A stretch of DNA of 64,000 nucleotides. It comes from Euborellia annulipes. Its lineage: Eukaryota > Arthropoda > Insecta > Dermaptera > Anisolabididae. Below are positions 25,909 through 36,055 of this stretch, in pieces. Every line of letters begins with the position of its first letter. Position 1 is the stretch's first letter. The notes under the pieces are model-generated. The model saw nothing but the letters and a program-made list of their open reading frames with translations. It did not search any database and had not been told where the DNA came from. The stretch spans positions 21,593 to 85,592 of the forward strand of contig JAKCPI010011676.1 of NCBI GenBank assembly GCA_023213315.1, given 5' to 3'. A program made the position numbers and the translations under genes.

Positions 25909-28675
25909 TCATCTATACTCAGGTGGGGTTGAGACTGAGGGAGGTGGATAAATTTGTACACAGTTTTTATATAAATTTCCAAGTTGTCCTTCGTATAAAA
26001 TATCATTTATTGCTTTTTTTGCGTGTATTTGTTGTATTGGATTCATTTTTGAAAGTTCCACAGCCCAAGCTTTTGATATTTTGTCGTATTCCGTTTCATC
26101 TTCTTTGAAGAGGTCGCGAAGCCCATCTTGAGAATGATTCTTATAAGGATAATTAAATTCTTCTATATTCTGGGATTCAGTGAATGATTGAACGTCCTGA
26201 AAAAAATAATTTTATTTTAATTATGTTTCTTTTAATTCAGCTAAGAGTCGATCTAAATTAGGTTGAAACAAAATTAACTTCTATTCAGGTCTATTCTCTC
26301 AGCAAAAACGTTAACTTTTAACATATGGAAGATAAAATTAATGAATTCTTAAATACCGTTAACTTTTAACATTTGAAATCAGCGTTAATTCATTTTAACA
26401 CCTTCTTGCCTAAATTACTATTCTGTAAGCAAAAATTTTAACACCAAAGCGTTAACATTTAGTCAATAGTGTTAAAAATTAATGTCATGTTCTAGGAGGC
26501 GCCTTTAATATTTTAATGCCGTATTTAATGCATCAAAATGGCGTCTTTAACCAAAAAATAAAGTTATGAATTTGACAGCTTTAAAATAAAAGTAACATGT
26601 TAACTTTGCTTTTAAAACTTGCTTTAGAGAATAACATTTTTTTAATGCTGGTGTTTCAGATAAGCCTACTAGATTGAGAAATTTGTAATGCGCATGCGTG
26701 AAGAGTGCAGAAACAGAAAAAAGCAGAAAACATAGCTATCTTCATATGGATCGTTAACACCTGGTGCTCAAAAGCAAAATGTTAACGTAGCTTGTTAATA
26801 CTTTGTTAGGAGAATATCATTTTTTAACGCTGATGTTATTACTCTACTTTTTAGCACCCAATTTATGATGTTAAATTTTAACGTCTATTTTTAGGGAATA
26901 CACCTGATTCAGTTTTATATGTTTTGTTTATATTTTTCCTTTCGTTGCTGCTTTTAATTAACATAGACATCTTTCTCTGTTCATAGATAAAAATGCAAGT
27001 TCACTTTCATGTTCTGCATATTATGCAGCGCAGAAGCAAAACAAGTTGAAAGTTGGTTTAAAAAATTCTAACACAAGCTTGAAAGAAGAGGACAGTCATC
27101 TAATTTCCATTATTATTAACTTCTGCCTGCCGTTGAAGAGGACGAGACGCCCTCGGGGCTTGGTGTAGGGGTTAGCGTGCTAACCTGAGGACGAAGCGCC
27201 TTGACATTCAGATTGTTGACTGATCAATATCAACCATTCCATGAATTACCTTCCCTTAAAAAATCTTGGCAAAATGAAAATGAGGAATGGAAGAGTCCAC
27301 ATGAACTATGCGACAAAACCAGATCTATTCGTGAAAAATTTTTTATCCAACTGTGGCAAAGATATGAGCAAGAACAATTTCTGAAAAACCTTCCACTTTA
27401 AAAGGTGATTGAGCATTAAAATTTGATGGGCGTCCTTTTCCTGCCCCTTTAAAGCTCTCTAACCATCTTTCAACTTGTTTTTGGCTAGGATGTGTTTATT
27501 AATTAAAAACATTGCATTGAAATTAAAAGTATAAGTATTAATAGTTAACACAAAATAAAATCCTATTTAATTTTACACCAACCCAATAATAAATGCTTAA
27601 ATTATTTTAAACAGCATATGAAAGTAATCAGTTCAGGTACAGTGAGGGTCAATATTAAGCCAAACATCCCATGGTCCCCGGGAATCGAACCCAGGATCTC
27701 CACCTTTCCGGGGCATAGGCGTGCTATCCATTGCACCAAGCCATGGGATGTTTGGCCTCACCAATAAAAAACACTCACAGTCTCTTTAAATATATCTATG
27801 ACTTGTTTAGTCCGAATCGGGGTATTTTGAATACTATTATCTTATTCAAATATATAGATCTCGAAAAATATTGTCAATATTAAGTCCCACCCATGCGTTT
27901 TATACATGTGATTATTTCAGTGTTTTTATAAAAGAAAATGAAAATCTTTAAAATGAAATTTTCTAGATTTGAATCATGAAAGTTTCCATTAAAAATATCT
28001 CATATTTTTTTTAAAAACAATGAAATAATCACAGTAGAAAACGCATGGGTGGGACTTAATATTGTCCCTCACTGTACAATAAGAGTAATGTTTTTGAGAG
28101 ATAGGGTGGTCCAACTTCGGAATATATTCCTATTTGAGCTATTAAAGGATGACTTACTTCGTGGGATGAATCTTCATGTTCTTCCAAACATTCTATCTTG
28201 GGTATTGCCTCTTGGATATATCCCTGATTCACACAATATTATATTAATCATATATTATTTTAATAATAAAACCTATAGGCCTACTTACATCGTATGATGA
28301 TTCTTCCTGTCCCTCCATCGGTTCCATATTATATATCGAATAGGTCCCATCTTGACTTCTAAGAAAACTCATCTCGTTAAAGTACCATAGATTGATTTCA
28401 ATTTGACTCTCATCAATTCCATTCTTTTTTAACTCTCTGATTTTTTTCAGTTCTTTTCTATAATTTGTTCTCAAAGAATTGAACTTTCTAGTAAGATCAT
28501 CCCTTGTTGCGTTTGGGTATCTTTTTCTATACTTAGCAAGCAATATTTCGTAAGCTTTATTTTTTATGAGTCTATTTCTATAATCGCTTGATTTAACATC
28601 CCACAAAGCAGGAAGATTTTTGTACAGTTCAATACATTCAAGAATAAAACCCCTTTCATCTCTTTTTTTACCCAT
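25909..28675 (-). CDS. MADF-BESS domain protein
   Basis: Minus-strand exons 28675-28289, 28223-28158 and 26196-25909 join in phase 0 to 246 residues. Residues 10-95 form a MADF domain, a Myb-like DNA-binding fold: [59 protein letters not shown] and [10 protein letters not shown] are all typical. The C-terminal part carries a BESS-like segment ([27 protein letters not shown]), a protein-interaction motif often paired with MADF. Such proteins are sequence-specific regulators, many derived from domesticated transposases. I chose the ATG at 28,675 because it directly precedes the domain ([11 protein letters not shown]); a longer in-frame start at 28,777 adds an unlikely leader. Its 3' end faces SKP2 with 353 bp between stops. 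The 2-kb second intron is largely transposon DNA. Confidence 0.9.
26286..26906 (+). mobile_element. DNA transposon family E, copy 1
   Basis: 621 bp with ends CAGGTCTATTCTCT and AGGGAATACACCTG, flanked by ATT on both sides. The interior repeats the words GTTAACTTTTAACAT, GCGTTAA and TTAACGCT in both orientations. No ORF. Other copies are 33,022-33,734 and 45,196-46,139. The superfamily cannot be named; a 3-bp duplication is compatible with Harbinger-type elements but the target ATT is unusual. Confidence 0.75.
27146..27200 (+). repeat. tRNA-derived SINE head fragment (type S2)
   Basis: GGCTTGGTGTAGGGGTTAGC followed by GTGCTAACC matches the A-box end of the SINE at 15,853. The B box is missing. 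Confidence 0.5.
27201..27401 (+). other. Unassigned 66-codon open frame in MADF intron
   Basis: Reads as a charged peptide ([33 protein letters not shown]) that looks protein-like and faintly recalls the end of LTR-retrotransposon integrases. The opposite strand is also partly open just downstream ([17 protein letters not shown]). Neither has splice signals in the phase needed by the surrounding gene. I treat it as a decayed coding fragment of unknown origin. Confidence 0.3.
27639..28077. mobile_element. Tc1-like MITE family D, copy 1 (interrupted)
   Basis: Ends CAGTGAGGGTCAATATTAAG and, inverted, CTTAATATTGTCCCTCACTG. Inverted arms of about 65 bp contain TGATTATTTCA and GTTTTTATAAAAG. TA flanks and the CAGTGAGGGA end are typical of Tc1/mariner-derived MITEs. 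A tRNA-like retroposon splits it at 27,660-27,872. Confidence 0.8.
27660..27872 (-). mobile_element. tRNA-like retroposon (type S1) with 12-bp target duplication
   Basis: Inserted in MITE D copy 1 between two copies of GTCAATATTAAG (27,648-27,659 and 27,873-27,884). The other five MITE D copies give the empty site. On the minus strand the tRNA-like part (A box TTGGTGCAATGGATAGC, B box GGTTCGATTCC) is at the 3' end, directly against the duplication. Its acceptor stem CCCATGG/CCATGGG is perfect and extends to a 15-bp stem, CCAAACATCCCATGG paired with CCATGGGATGTTTGG. The anticodon arm is irregular. Confidence 0.75.
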
Positions 28676-30013
28676 TTTAGGGAAAAAAATCACCAGCAAA
28701 CAGAGATCTATGTATACTTGACTGGATCTAGCAAACAACTGACCTGGGAACAAACAGCAACTGACGAAATCTTGCACAATTATAATGCAACAAATTGTGC
28801 AATATATTTCTTAACTTGTAATCAACTCAATAATTTTGCACAAACATTAGCTCTTTAGACGATCGTTATTATTGCGCATAACACAATTTGCGCAATAATA
28901 TTGATCGCCAAGCTATCCGGACGCTTTCTCTACTCGTGTATAAACATAGGAAGCCTTTCACTTCGTAAACCGAGTTTTGATAATTATCGGGGTTTTGCTG
29001 TACTTTTTCTAGATTTTTTAAACCCGAGGGACCTGTAAAAATTACAGAAGGGGTCAATAAAATAAAAAAAAATTGAAAGTTCCTTTCCTACAAATAAAAA
29101 TATGTTGCACAAGTTCAGCAAAAATATATATTTTTTTAAAAAATTGACAGTACAGTGGACCAACTAGGGTAAGGAGAAGGGAGGGGGGGGGGGTTAACTC
29201 AATAAAGTGAGATTCTTTTGACCGTCACTTTTCAGGGAACAAATTAGACCAAACTGTATAGTTGAACATCCAGAGGTAAATTAATCTAGCTAGCCCCAAA
29301 ACAGAATAATCCTTTAAAAAATCATGACCTTTTAATATAATCTCCCCATAATAATTTTTTCATTTAACTAGTCTGAATACCTATGAGTATATATTTTATT
29401 CCCTGGTATATATATATTTGATAAATATGTATAAAACTCGGGCACATTGGTTTTTTTTGTGCATGTATGTGGGCCCCCCTGGAAGGAGGCTAGAATAAAA
29501 ATTTATTTTAATACGCCTATAATTGTAATATTATTGAGTAGAATCTAAAATGAAATGAAGGATTTCAGGGAAGGGGGGCTATAGTTTCACGACCGTGTCT
29601 GGTAAAACGTATATACAGTATATATATACCTATTTACTTTAAGATAACCCAGTAATAATTTTAAGTAAACCGCCTTTTTAAGTTTTGAGAGTAAATGGTT
29701 ACAGAGAATATAATATAATTTGGGAATGAGACATATTGAAAAAAAAGGTATATAAATTTTAGAAAGAATTTTAATTTTAATAATAAAACCCCCCATTTAA
29801 AATGAAATTAAATTTCTTGTAAGGTTGGCAAAGTTGCCTTCTTATTCCTACCGTTCATAACTTATGGCTGCAACGGGTACCAACTTTGAATTAACTTTTC
29901 TTAAAATCAACGAAATCAACACAAGAAACTTTCACAACCACATGTTTACTTTTTAATTATATTAATATATAATTTTTCTTCATTCTAAAAACTCAAAAGA
30001 CATTTTTTATAAT
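28676..30013. other. Divergent spacer between MADF-BESS and EBP2
   Basis: 1.34 kb between two divergent start codons, so both promoters should lie here. Near the MADF side a perfect 10-bp palindromic pair TTATTGCGCA...TGCGCAATAA-like sits at 28,868-28,901, and ATTGTGCAATAT and TTTGCACAAA occur nearby. A G-rich tract (GGGAGGGGGGGGGGG) lies at 29,177-29,192. I can identify no TATA box with confidence. Confidence 0.45.
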
Positions 30014-33000
30014 ATGGATTATTCAGATAGTGAAGAGGAGGTCAATTATGATTCTGACGAAGAGGTAATTCATCTTTATTTATTATAAAAATCAACATTA
30101 ATGAAAAAAAAATTTAATTTTAGCTTCAAGAGGCATTTGCTAAAGGTCTTCTTAAACCTGGATTAAATTCTGTAAAAGAAGTTAAAGAGAAAAAACAATT
30201 TGTTAATTCAGTAGTAAGTAAATATTTTTTTAATAACCTTGAAAACTGTTAATTATATATTTATTTGTTAGCATACAATCTCTATCGAAATATTGATATA
30301 ATAAAAAACTCAATATTTGAGATATTTTTACTTTAATTAAATCATCACCAATTCCCTCTTATTCGCAAATTCATTTAGCTTGATAATTTTCACTGTGTTA
30401 TTTAATTAAATCCAAAACGTCCCATATATTGAAAGTTTCTTATTTCGATACAGGCTACTGTATGATTTAATTATTTATTTGCAATTCTGTCTACCAATTA
30501 ATTGAAAAATTATATTAACTTTTTTTTTAGGAGCAATTAAAAAATGCATTAAAAAATATTAAAGGGAAATTGGATTGGATTGAGACTCTATCGTTAACGA
30601 ATGGTCAAGCCGCTTTGGCGCCTGAAATGGCGTTAAAAGTATATATACAAATACATATTATTATTGTTATCTGTTACTTTTATCTTATTCCCTTTGCTTT
30701 TTCCTAATATTTAGCTAAAAGAAACAGAAACTCAAAGAGAAGCACAATTAAAGAATCGAAAAAAAGGTCAGCCTGTAATATCTCTAGAAGACGATCCTAT
30801 AGTTAATGATTTTAAGCGTGAAATGATGTTCCAAAGACAAGCCCAAGCAGCGATTTTAGAAGGCATTCCAAAATTGCATAAATTGAATATTAGAACTAAA
30901 AGACCTGAAGATTATTTTGCCGAAATGGCAAAATCGGATGAACACATGCAAAAAGTAATTTCACAATTATAAATTTATATATATACACAATGGAAGAAGG
31001 AGCTGACAGCTAGGAAATTACTCACTATGAAGTGGAACTCCTAGTATTGACGTCAATTTAAGCTTTAATTTAATAATGCCATCAATCCATTTTTAGAGAG
31101 TATAAAGATGACACTGTTCAATTAAAGCCGAAACTGTTTCCACTTCTTCGTAGAAGATAAATTCCTGGCTGTCGGTTCCTTCTTCCATTGGTAAAATACA
31201 GTTACCTTCACTTCATATACTGGTATACAGTCGTACCGCGCCATTCTCAACTTGTTAATATATATATCAGGAGAGAAGTTGCTGACGATGTTACAAGTTC
31301 AGAAAGAGCAAGTACAGGACCAGCAAAGAAAAGAAAGCCTTTGAATGCCAAATGCCGAAGGAGACGTTTCGGACTAAATTTATTCGTCCATCCTCAGTTC
31401 TTATAGGCTTATATTTATTTTAGGCACAAAGTTGTAATTGTTCTTGACGCTCAAGAGTCTGTGCATAGTCTTTTAGAGAAGACTCACAAAATTTACACTT
31501 GCATCAAGAACAATTACAACTTTGTTCCTAAATTAGTTATAAGCCTATAAGAACTGAAGATGGACTAATAAATTTTGTCCGAAACGTCTCCTTCGACATT
31601 TGGCATACAAAGGCTTTTTTTTCTTTGCTGCTCTTCTTGCTTGTTCTTTCCCAACAAATATTATTATTATTATTATTATTTATGGCCTAATCCAGGATTC
31701 GGCATTTCAGCTTACATTCCTCAGAGATATTTATTTATTTTAACTAGTTGTTTCTTGATGGCTGGATATTATGATATGAGGATGCGTTACAAGGGCAGCC
31801 AAGGCGAAAAATAAAACAAAAATCTATTTTTTCGTTTTCATTCGACCTCAAAATACTAGAGTCTTCAAGTAAATATAAATTGGTTAAAACGTTGCTACAC
31901 TGCCATGTCAAATGACCTGACGACTTGATATCATTTTTGTCCTGATGAAGAGTGCGATCGGCACTCGAAACGTCGACAAAAAATAGATTTTTGTTTTATT
32001 TTTCGCCTTGGCTGCCCTTGTAACGCATCCTCATATTTATTTATTTTGTTTGATAACAGGGTTTCCCAAAGCTTGCTTTCCTCAGAGTTCTGGAAAAATG
32101 TCATAATGAGACAAATGGGGACATATAAATGAATAAATTTAATATCTAATGTTTTTCTAATTACCACCCTTTTACATAATTTCCAGACCTCAGAGGATGG
32201 CAAGCTGAGCCGCCGAAACCTGGGTTAGATTAATTTAATAAAAAACAATGTAAGGCGACAAAAACGTCTTTCTTTAAGATCCATTCGTATTGCATTGTCT
32301 TTTATAGTTAACTAGAAAATATTCTACCAATTATATCTATTACAAAAACAATTTATAGCTGATACATTATATTAATAAGAGGCTGGAAATGATACATGCA
32401 GCCAAGGTTATTTCTTTATTCGTTTAATTCACATTGCTGACGTTTCGGTTCCGTGTTTGAACCATCCTCAGAGATGGCGAAAAGTCATTATGAAAGTGCC
32501 ATAGTGGATTTTATACATTGTTGAACACATCAGCTGTGTGAATTAAACGAATAAAGAAATAACCTTGGCTGCATCTCTCATTTCTACCCTCTTATTAAAA
32601 TTATATCTATAATTTTAACTAATATGACTATATATTTGATAGGTGAGAAAAAATCTTCAACATAAACAAGTTATAGCCGAAAGATCAGAAAAAGCAAAAA
32701 ATTATCGTGCTATGAAAAAAATGGGCAAACAATTACAAATCGAATCAAAATTAAAGAAAATGAATGAAAAGAAAGAAATGTTAAAAGAGATGAAAAAATT
32801 TCGCAAAGGTCATCGAAAAGATCTTAATTTTCTTGAAAATAATAATAAAAAAAATATTAATAATAAAGTTAAAATGAACAAAAAAGGAAAAGGCATTATT
32901 AGTAAATCCAGGTAAGTTATTTATTATTTTTATATTTTATTAGCTTAGTACACATCTGAATTCAAAGGGACTGGGGTCAACTTCGTTTCCATGTTGGTGC

Positions 33001-34240
33001 CGGTTCACTAAGCCACATATTCAGGTCTATTCTCTAAACAAAAACGCTGAAATCAGCGTTAATTCATTTTAACATCTCTACGCCTCATATTGCTATTATG
33101 TAAGCAAAAACTTTAAAGCAAAGCGTTAACATTTAGTCAATAGTGTTAAAAATTAATGTCATGTCTAAGTGCCTTTAAACTAATTCCGTATTTAATGCAT
33201 AGAATGTGGTGTCTTTAACCTAAAATTACTTTTTAGGTTTTTAGTAAGGTTATCATATTGACAGCTTTGAGATAAAAGTAAGATGTTAACGTCGCTGTTA
33301 AAATTTGGTTTAGATAATAGTATGTAATTTGCTTCTGAAGATGACACATATGGTGTCGAAATACGTATAAAGTGTTAATATCAAATTAATATATTATTGA
33401 AACAGTAAACCTTGTGAATTTAATTCTCCTATTAAAGCATAATGTTTCAACTAGAGCCAACGGTTACAAGTTTAAAATTAATTAGATAATAGGATTTTTT
33501 AACGCAGGGTTGGCCTACTAAATTGAAAATAACAAATACACGAACAACCAGAAAACAGCTACCTTCATATGGATCGTTAACTCTAGGTGCTAAAAATTAA
33601 AATATTAACGTCGCTGTTAAAACTTGGTTTAGAGAATAGCGCTTGGTTTAGAGATGGCTTGTGTTATTGCTTTACTTTTTAACATCCAATTTATGATGTT
33701 AAATTTTAACGTCTGTTTTTAGAGAATAGTTCTGATTATCTGATAAGCCAATTAGCCTGTTTATTAGAAGAGGAGTCAGACAATATTGGAATCTCGCTTT
33801 AATAAAAACTATATTATTATACTCAATAAAATAAAGTTTTTATTAAACAGATTCTGACTTCCCACTTTCATTTATCATCTTCTCCCACAGCCCCTTTACA
33901 TTTAACATTGATGGGAGAAATTTATTTAGTGTCAAGACATCAAAAGAATCACTTGAAATACAAAAAATATTCCTCTAATCGCCAGTCTCGCTTTTATATT
34001 TCATTGTGTACAGGCCTTAGCATTTATTATTTCTATTTATATTTGATTTTTTTTTTCAGCCAAGAAAAAAAAGATTTTAAAAATAAAAAATTTGGTTTTG
34101 GAGGTAAAAAGAGAGGATCAAAAACCAATACAAAAGCGAGTACCAACGATGTAAATATGCATAAAAAGAAATTCAAAGGTGGGCCTCAGAAACGTTTAGG
34201 GAAAAATCGAAGGCAAAAGGTTAAATCGAAAAAGAGATAA
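30014..34240 (+). CDS. EBP2: rRNA-processing protein EBP2
   Basis: Six exons: 30014-30064, 30124-30213, 30531-30638, 30715-30954, 32643-32911 and 34060-34240, joining to 312 residues. EBP2 is a nucleolar 60S assembly factor needed for 27S pre-rRNA processing. Family landmarks in order: acidic N-terminus (DYSDSEEE), EAFAKGLLKPGLN, LDWIETL, EDDPIVNDFKREMMFQRQAQ, LHKLNIRTKRPEDYFAEMAK, RSEKAKNYRAMKKMGKQLQ (coiled-coil, very basic), FRKGHRKDLNFLE, NKKFGFGGKKRGSK and the Lys/Arg-rich end. Introns 4 (1.7 kb) and 5 (1.15 kb) are filled with PLE-like and family E elements; the others are short. The stop is only 34 bp from the stop of the opposite-strand gene. Confidence 0.97.
30985..31215. mobile_element. 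Palindromic PLE-like element, decayed
   Basis: Arms TGGAAGAAGGAGCTGACAGC and GCTGTCGGTTCCTTCTTCCA enclose about 150 bp. Remnants of the ribozyme core (GCCGAAACTG) are left but core 1 is gone. A right tail TTGGTAAAATACAGTTACC resembles the family tails. I found no convincing target duplication. Confidence 0.5.
31363..31397 (-). ncRNA. Hammerhead ribozyme motif
   Basis: CTGAGGA, T, stem II GGAC/GTCC with loop GAATAAATTTA, GAAAC, GTC. Both cores are intact. Stem I AAGAA/TCCTT pairs at four of five positions. Confidence 0.7.
31554..31588 (+). ncRNA. Hammerhead ribozyme motif
   Basis: CTGAAGA, T, stem II GGAC/GTCC, GAAAC, GTC. Mirror partner of 31,363-31,397, in opposite orientation in the same element. 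Confidence 0.7.
31742..32032. mobile_element. PLE-like element with 15-bp target duplication
   Basis: Flanked by ATATTTATTTATTTT at 31,727-31,741 and 32,033-32,047. The left tail of about 35 bp (TTGATGGCTGGATATTATG) is followed by arms GAGGATGCGTTACAAGGGCA and its inverse. The right arm has an intact hammerhead with eight-pair stem I (31,934-31,982). The left arm has lost it. Confidence 0.8.
31934..31982 (+). ncRNA. Hammerhead ribozyme, best-preserved copy
   Basis: Stem I TTTTTGTC pairs with GACAAAAA (eight pairs). Core 1 is CTGATGA, then one extra A, stem II GAGTGC/GCACTC with loop GATCG, core 2 GAA, the palindrome ACGT, and C as the expected cleavage residue. This matches the type I hammerhead order. 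Stem III is only ACGT, which can pair fully only between two RNA copies, as reported for PLE hammerheads. Confidence 0.85.
32055..32230. repeat. Possible short inverted-repeat element
   Basis: CAGGGTTTCCCAAAGC near 32,059 and CGCCGAAACCTGGGTT near 32,211 form weak inverted ends like those of hAT-derived MITEs. The evidence is limited to the ends. Confidence 0.3.
32341..32598. mobile_element. PLE-like element with 12-bp target duplication
   Basis: Flanked by AATTATATCTAT at 32,329-32,340 and 32,599-32,610. The left tail (ACAATTTATAGCTGA, ATTAATAAGAGG) is followed by arms GCAGCCAAGGTTATTTC and GAAATAACCTTGGCTGC. Left-arm hammerhead at 32,439-32,471 (-): CTGAGGA, T, GGTTC/GAACC, GAAAC, GTC. Closely related to 57,848-58,146 and 17,116-17,565. 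Confidence 0.85.
32439..32471 (-). ncRNA. Hammerhead ribozyme motif
   Basis: Both cores and stem II GGTTC/GAACC are intact. Stem I is weak (two pairs). Confidence 0.65.
33321..33481 (+). mobile_element. 161-bp solo hammerhead retroposon with 11-bp target duplication
   Basis: TTAGATAATAG occurs at 33,310-33,320 and 33,482-33,492. The homologous sites in family E copies 1 and 3 read as one copy (TTTAGAGAATA), which proves insertion. The unit begins 14 bases upstream of a complete hammerhead (33,331-33,373). About 110 AT-rich bases without ORF follow. It lacks the palindromic second arm. Confidence 0.85.
33331..33373 (+). ncRNA. Hammerhead ribozyme with long palindromic stem III
   Basis: Stem I GCTT/AAGT, core 1 CTGAAGA, extra T, stem II GACAC/GTGTC with loop ATATG, core 2 GAA, then ATACGTAT, then A at the cleavage position. 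The eight-base palindrome gives a strong stem III between two RNA copies. Confidence 0.8.
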
Positions 34241-34274
34241 AAAAAAAAAATCTAAGAGCTTTGTAAAATAAAAT

Positions 34275-34864
34275 TTATTTTTTCTTTTTATTAATAAATG
34301 ATAATATTTTGCTTAAAAGTGTTGGTTTCATGTCCCTTTTATTTTTTTCTCCTATAAATTCGTTTTCTTTATTAAAAACATTATTTGAATCCTTAATTAC
34401 CTTATCATCATAAATTTGATTCATTGAAATAAATTCTGACGATAAAGAATCAACTAAAAAAAAAGAAATATTGTTCAGAAAAATTAATAACAATTTTTTT
34501 GCCTTTTAAGTATTTATACCTGAATTTTCTATGTCAGCATCATATTCATTTTCAATCTCCATTTTCGAAGTCATTAATCTTAATACTTCCTCGACTGTAT
34601 TTACAATTGGCTTATTTAAAATCTTTCTCTTAAAGAATCTCAAAGCCAAATAATAATCTTGCTCACTTTTATAATAAAGCGATGTCACTTGTCCCTTTTG
34701 ATACTAAATTCCAAGTTTAATTTTTTTATTGACAATAAAAGAAACAAAATTAATTTACTCACATATATTCTTAAATTATCCTCTTGTTTTTGATGTTCTT
34801 CTGTCCATCCAAAGAGTTCTCTATGAGGGATTTTTCTCCAGTCTGGATGCAATAATTGTATCAT
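34275..34864 (-). CDS. Unrecognised 154-residue basic protein
   Basis: Three minus-strand exons, 34864-34763, 34703-34520 and 34453-34275, join cleanly (phases 0 and 1). The protein opens MIQLLHPDWRKIPHRELFGW, continues through YYKSEQDYYLALRFFKRKIL and NTVEEVLRLMTSKMEIENEY, and ends with a Lys-rich tail (SKILSFINKKKK). It is hydrophilic, probably helical, with no signal peptide, membrane segment or zinc motif. Clean small introns (59 and 66 bp) and consistent phases argue for a real gene. I do not recognise the family. It is convergent with EBP2, 34 bp between stops, so the mRNAs probably overlap at their 3' ends. Confidence 0.75.
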
Positions 34865-35244
34865 TTTTAATAGGATTCGTCAATTCACTCGACACTTTCA
34901 AGAGTCAAATATATTTGATTTGTCTTGTTATGATAGAAATTTGTTTTTCAAGATAATTTATTATTTATTTAAAATGACCAAGGTCTATTTCTAGAATAAT
35001 CACAATTAATATTGACTTCAGTTTAATTTTTCTTTATTTTTTAAGTAAGAAATAGTACTGTTATTTTGATAAAAAGATAAGAAAAACGAGGTTTTATTAA
35101 TTTTACCTTTGTGATCATTATTTTTTTTAAGTCTTAATTAAAAGGGTCAATATTTATTGAAAAAAAGCATTGGCACTTGCATCTATATCCCATACCTTAA
35201 ACCCCGTATTTAATCAAATCATTTGATAATAGTATATGTAAAAA

Positions 35245-35548
35245 AGCCTCTGATGGTCTAGCAAGTAGTAGAGTAGTAGAGCTCTAGCCTCAAAAACAAG
35301 GAGTCCCTGGTTTTTGCTCACGGGCCCACATCTTGTGGGTACATGGATGGTGACCACGAGCTGCCCGAACTGGGGTAGGCAGTCCTTCAGTTCTTTGGTT
35401 GTCTGTCTCTTCCTTCCTCTTTTCAACAGGCGTCAGACCGTGCGACGGGCCGGCCTGTCCTATTTCTTCCTGTCGCAAAAATGCATGATAGGGTTGGAGG
35501 GAAAAAGAGAGGAAAGAAGCGCTGGCAGCGTATATTAAAAAAAAAAAT
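35245..35548 (+). repeat. GC-rich tRNA-related SINE
   Basis: A GC-rich island of about 280 bp in AT-rich DNA. It starts with an A-box-like TGATGGTCTAGCAAGTAG, has a B-box-like GAGTCCCTGGTTTTTG and ends in an A-rich tail (TATTAAAAAAAAAAATT). Several short frames are open but look like GC-rich noise. Class inferred from A/B-box spacing and tail. Confidence 0.5.
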
Positions 35549-35807
35549 TATATTATTCATAATAATGGTTGAAGCAGTGCTCTCTATGCACAAATTATAA
35601 TCTTGGCTTCAGGCGCAAGTTTTCCTTAATGCGGCGGTATATAATATAGTCTATAAGATATTTCTTAAGGATCTTCTCTTGGTCTTAATTATTTTAAGGG
35701 AGTTAATTATATTGTTTCAAAAGTTATTAATCTTTTATATGTTTATGATCCTCTTAGATCCTCGCTTTCTTAGAAGCTCCTCTTTCCGGGTGCGCCCCCC
35801 CCCCCCA

Positions 35808-35905
35808 ATGGGCGTAACTAGAGAATTTGGCTGGGGGGGCCCATATTGTCAATTTTTCCTGGGAGGGATGGGGGGGCCGGGACACCTTAGTTACGCTCAT
35901 CCCTC
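35808..35905. repeat. Short GC-rich inverted-repeat element
   Basis: GGGCGTAACTAGAG at 35,811 and CCTTAGTTACGCTC at 35,886 are near-inverse ends around C- and G-runs. A C11 run precedes it. Probably a MITE. Confidence 0.45.
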
Positions 35906-36055
35906 CCTCCTCCATTGAATCTGAAAACCCTAATTTATAGACATAAATATTCTCTCCGTATGATATATTTTCCATGGAGTAAATAGAAACTTCAACAATT
36001 AATTTATTTTGCAGGACATTTGTTTAAGTTTGTTTTATTAGATAGACTTTTGAAC

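Larger units (their letters stand above)
31262..31640. mobile_element. Palindromic PLE-like element with two hammerheads
   Basis: Arms AAAGAAAGCCTTTGAATGCC (left) and GGCATACAAAGGCTTTTTTT (right), with a left tail GTTGCTGACGATGTTAC. Both arms have complete cores: 31,363-31,397 (-) and 31,554-31,588 (+). It lies in EBP2 intron 4. No clean target duplication is visible. Confidence 0.75.
33022..33734 (+). mobile_element. DNA transposon family E, copy 2 (interrupted)
   Basis: Ends CAGGTCTATTCTCTAAAC and AGAGAATAGTTCTG, flanked by ATT. Collinear with copy 1, except that a 161-bp ribozyme-bearing unit is inserted at 33,321 with an 11-bp duplication. Located in EBP2 intron 5. Confidence 0.8.

Noticed and set aside
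25815..26108. 97-codon plus-strand frame
   Set aside because: Antisense of the last MADF-BESS exon, which joins in phase with the other two exons.
35214..35538. Several GC-rich open frames on both strands
   Set aside because: They overlap a SINE-like GC-rich unit and show no protein similarity.
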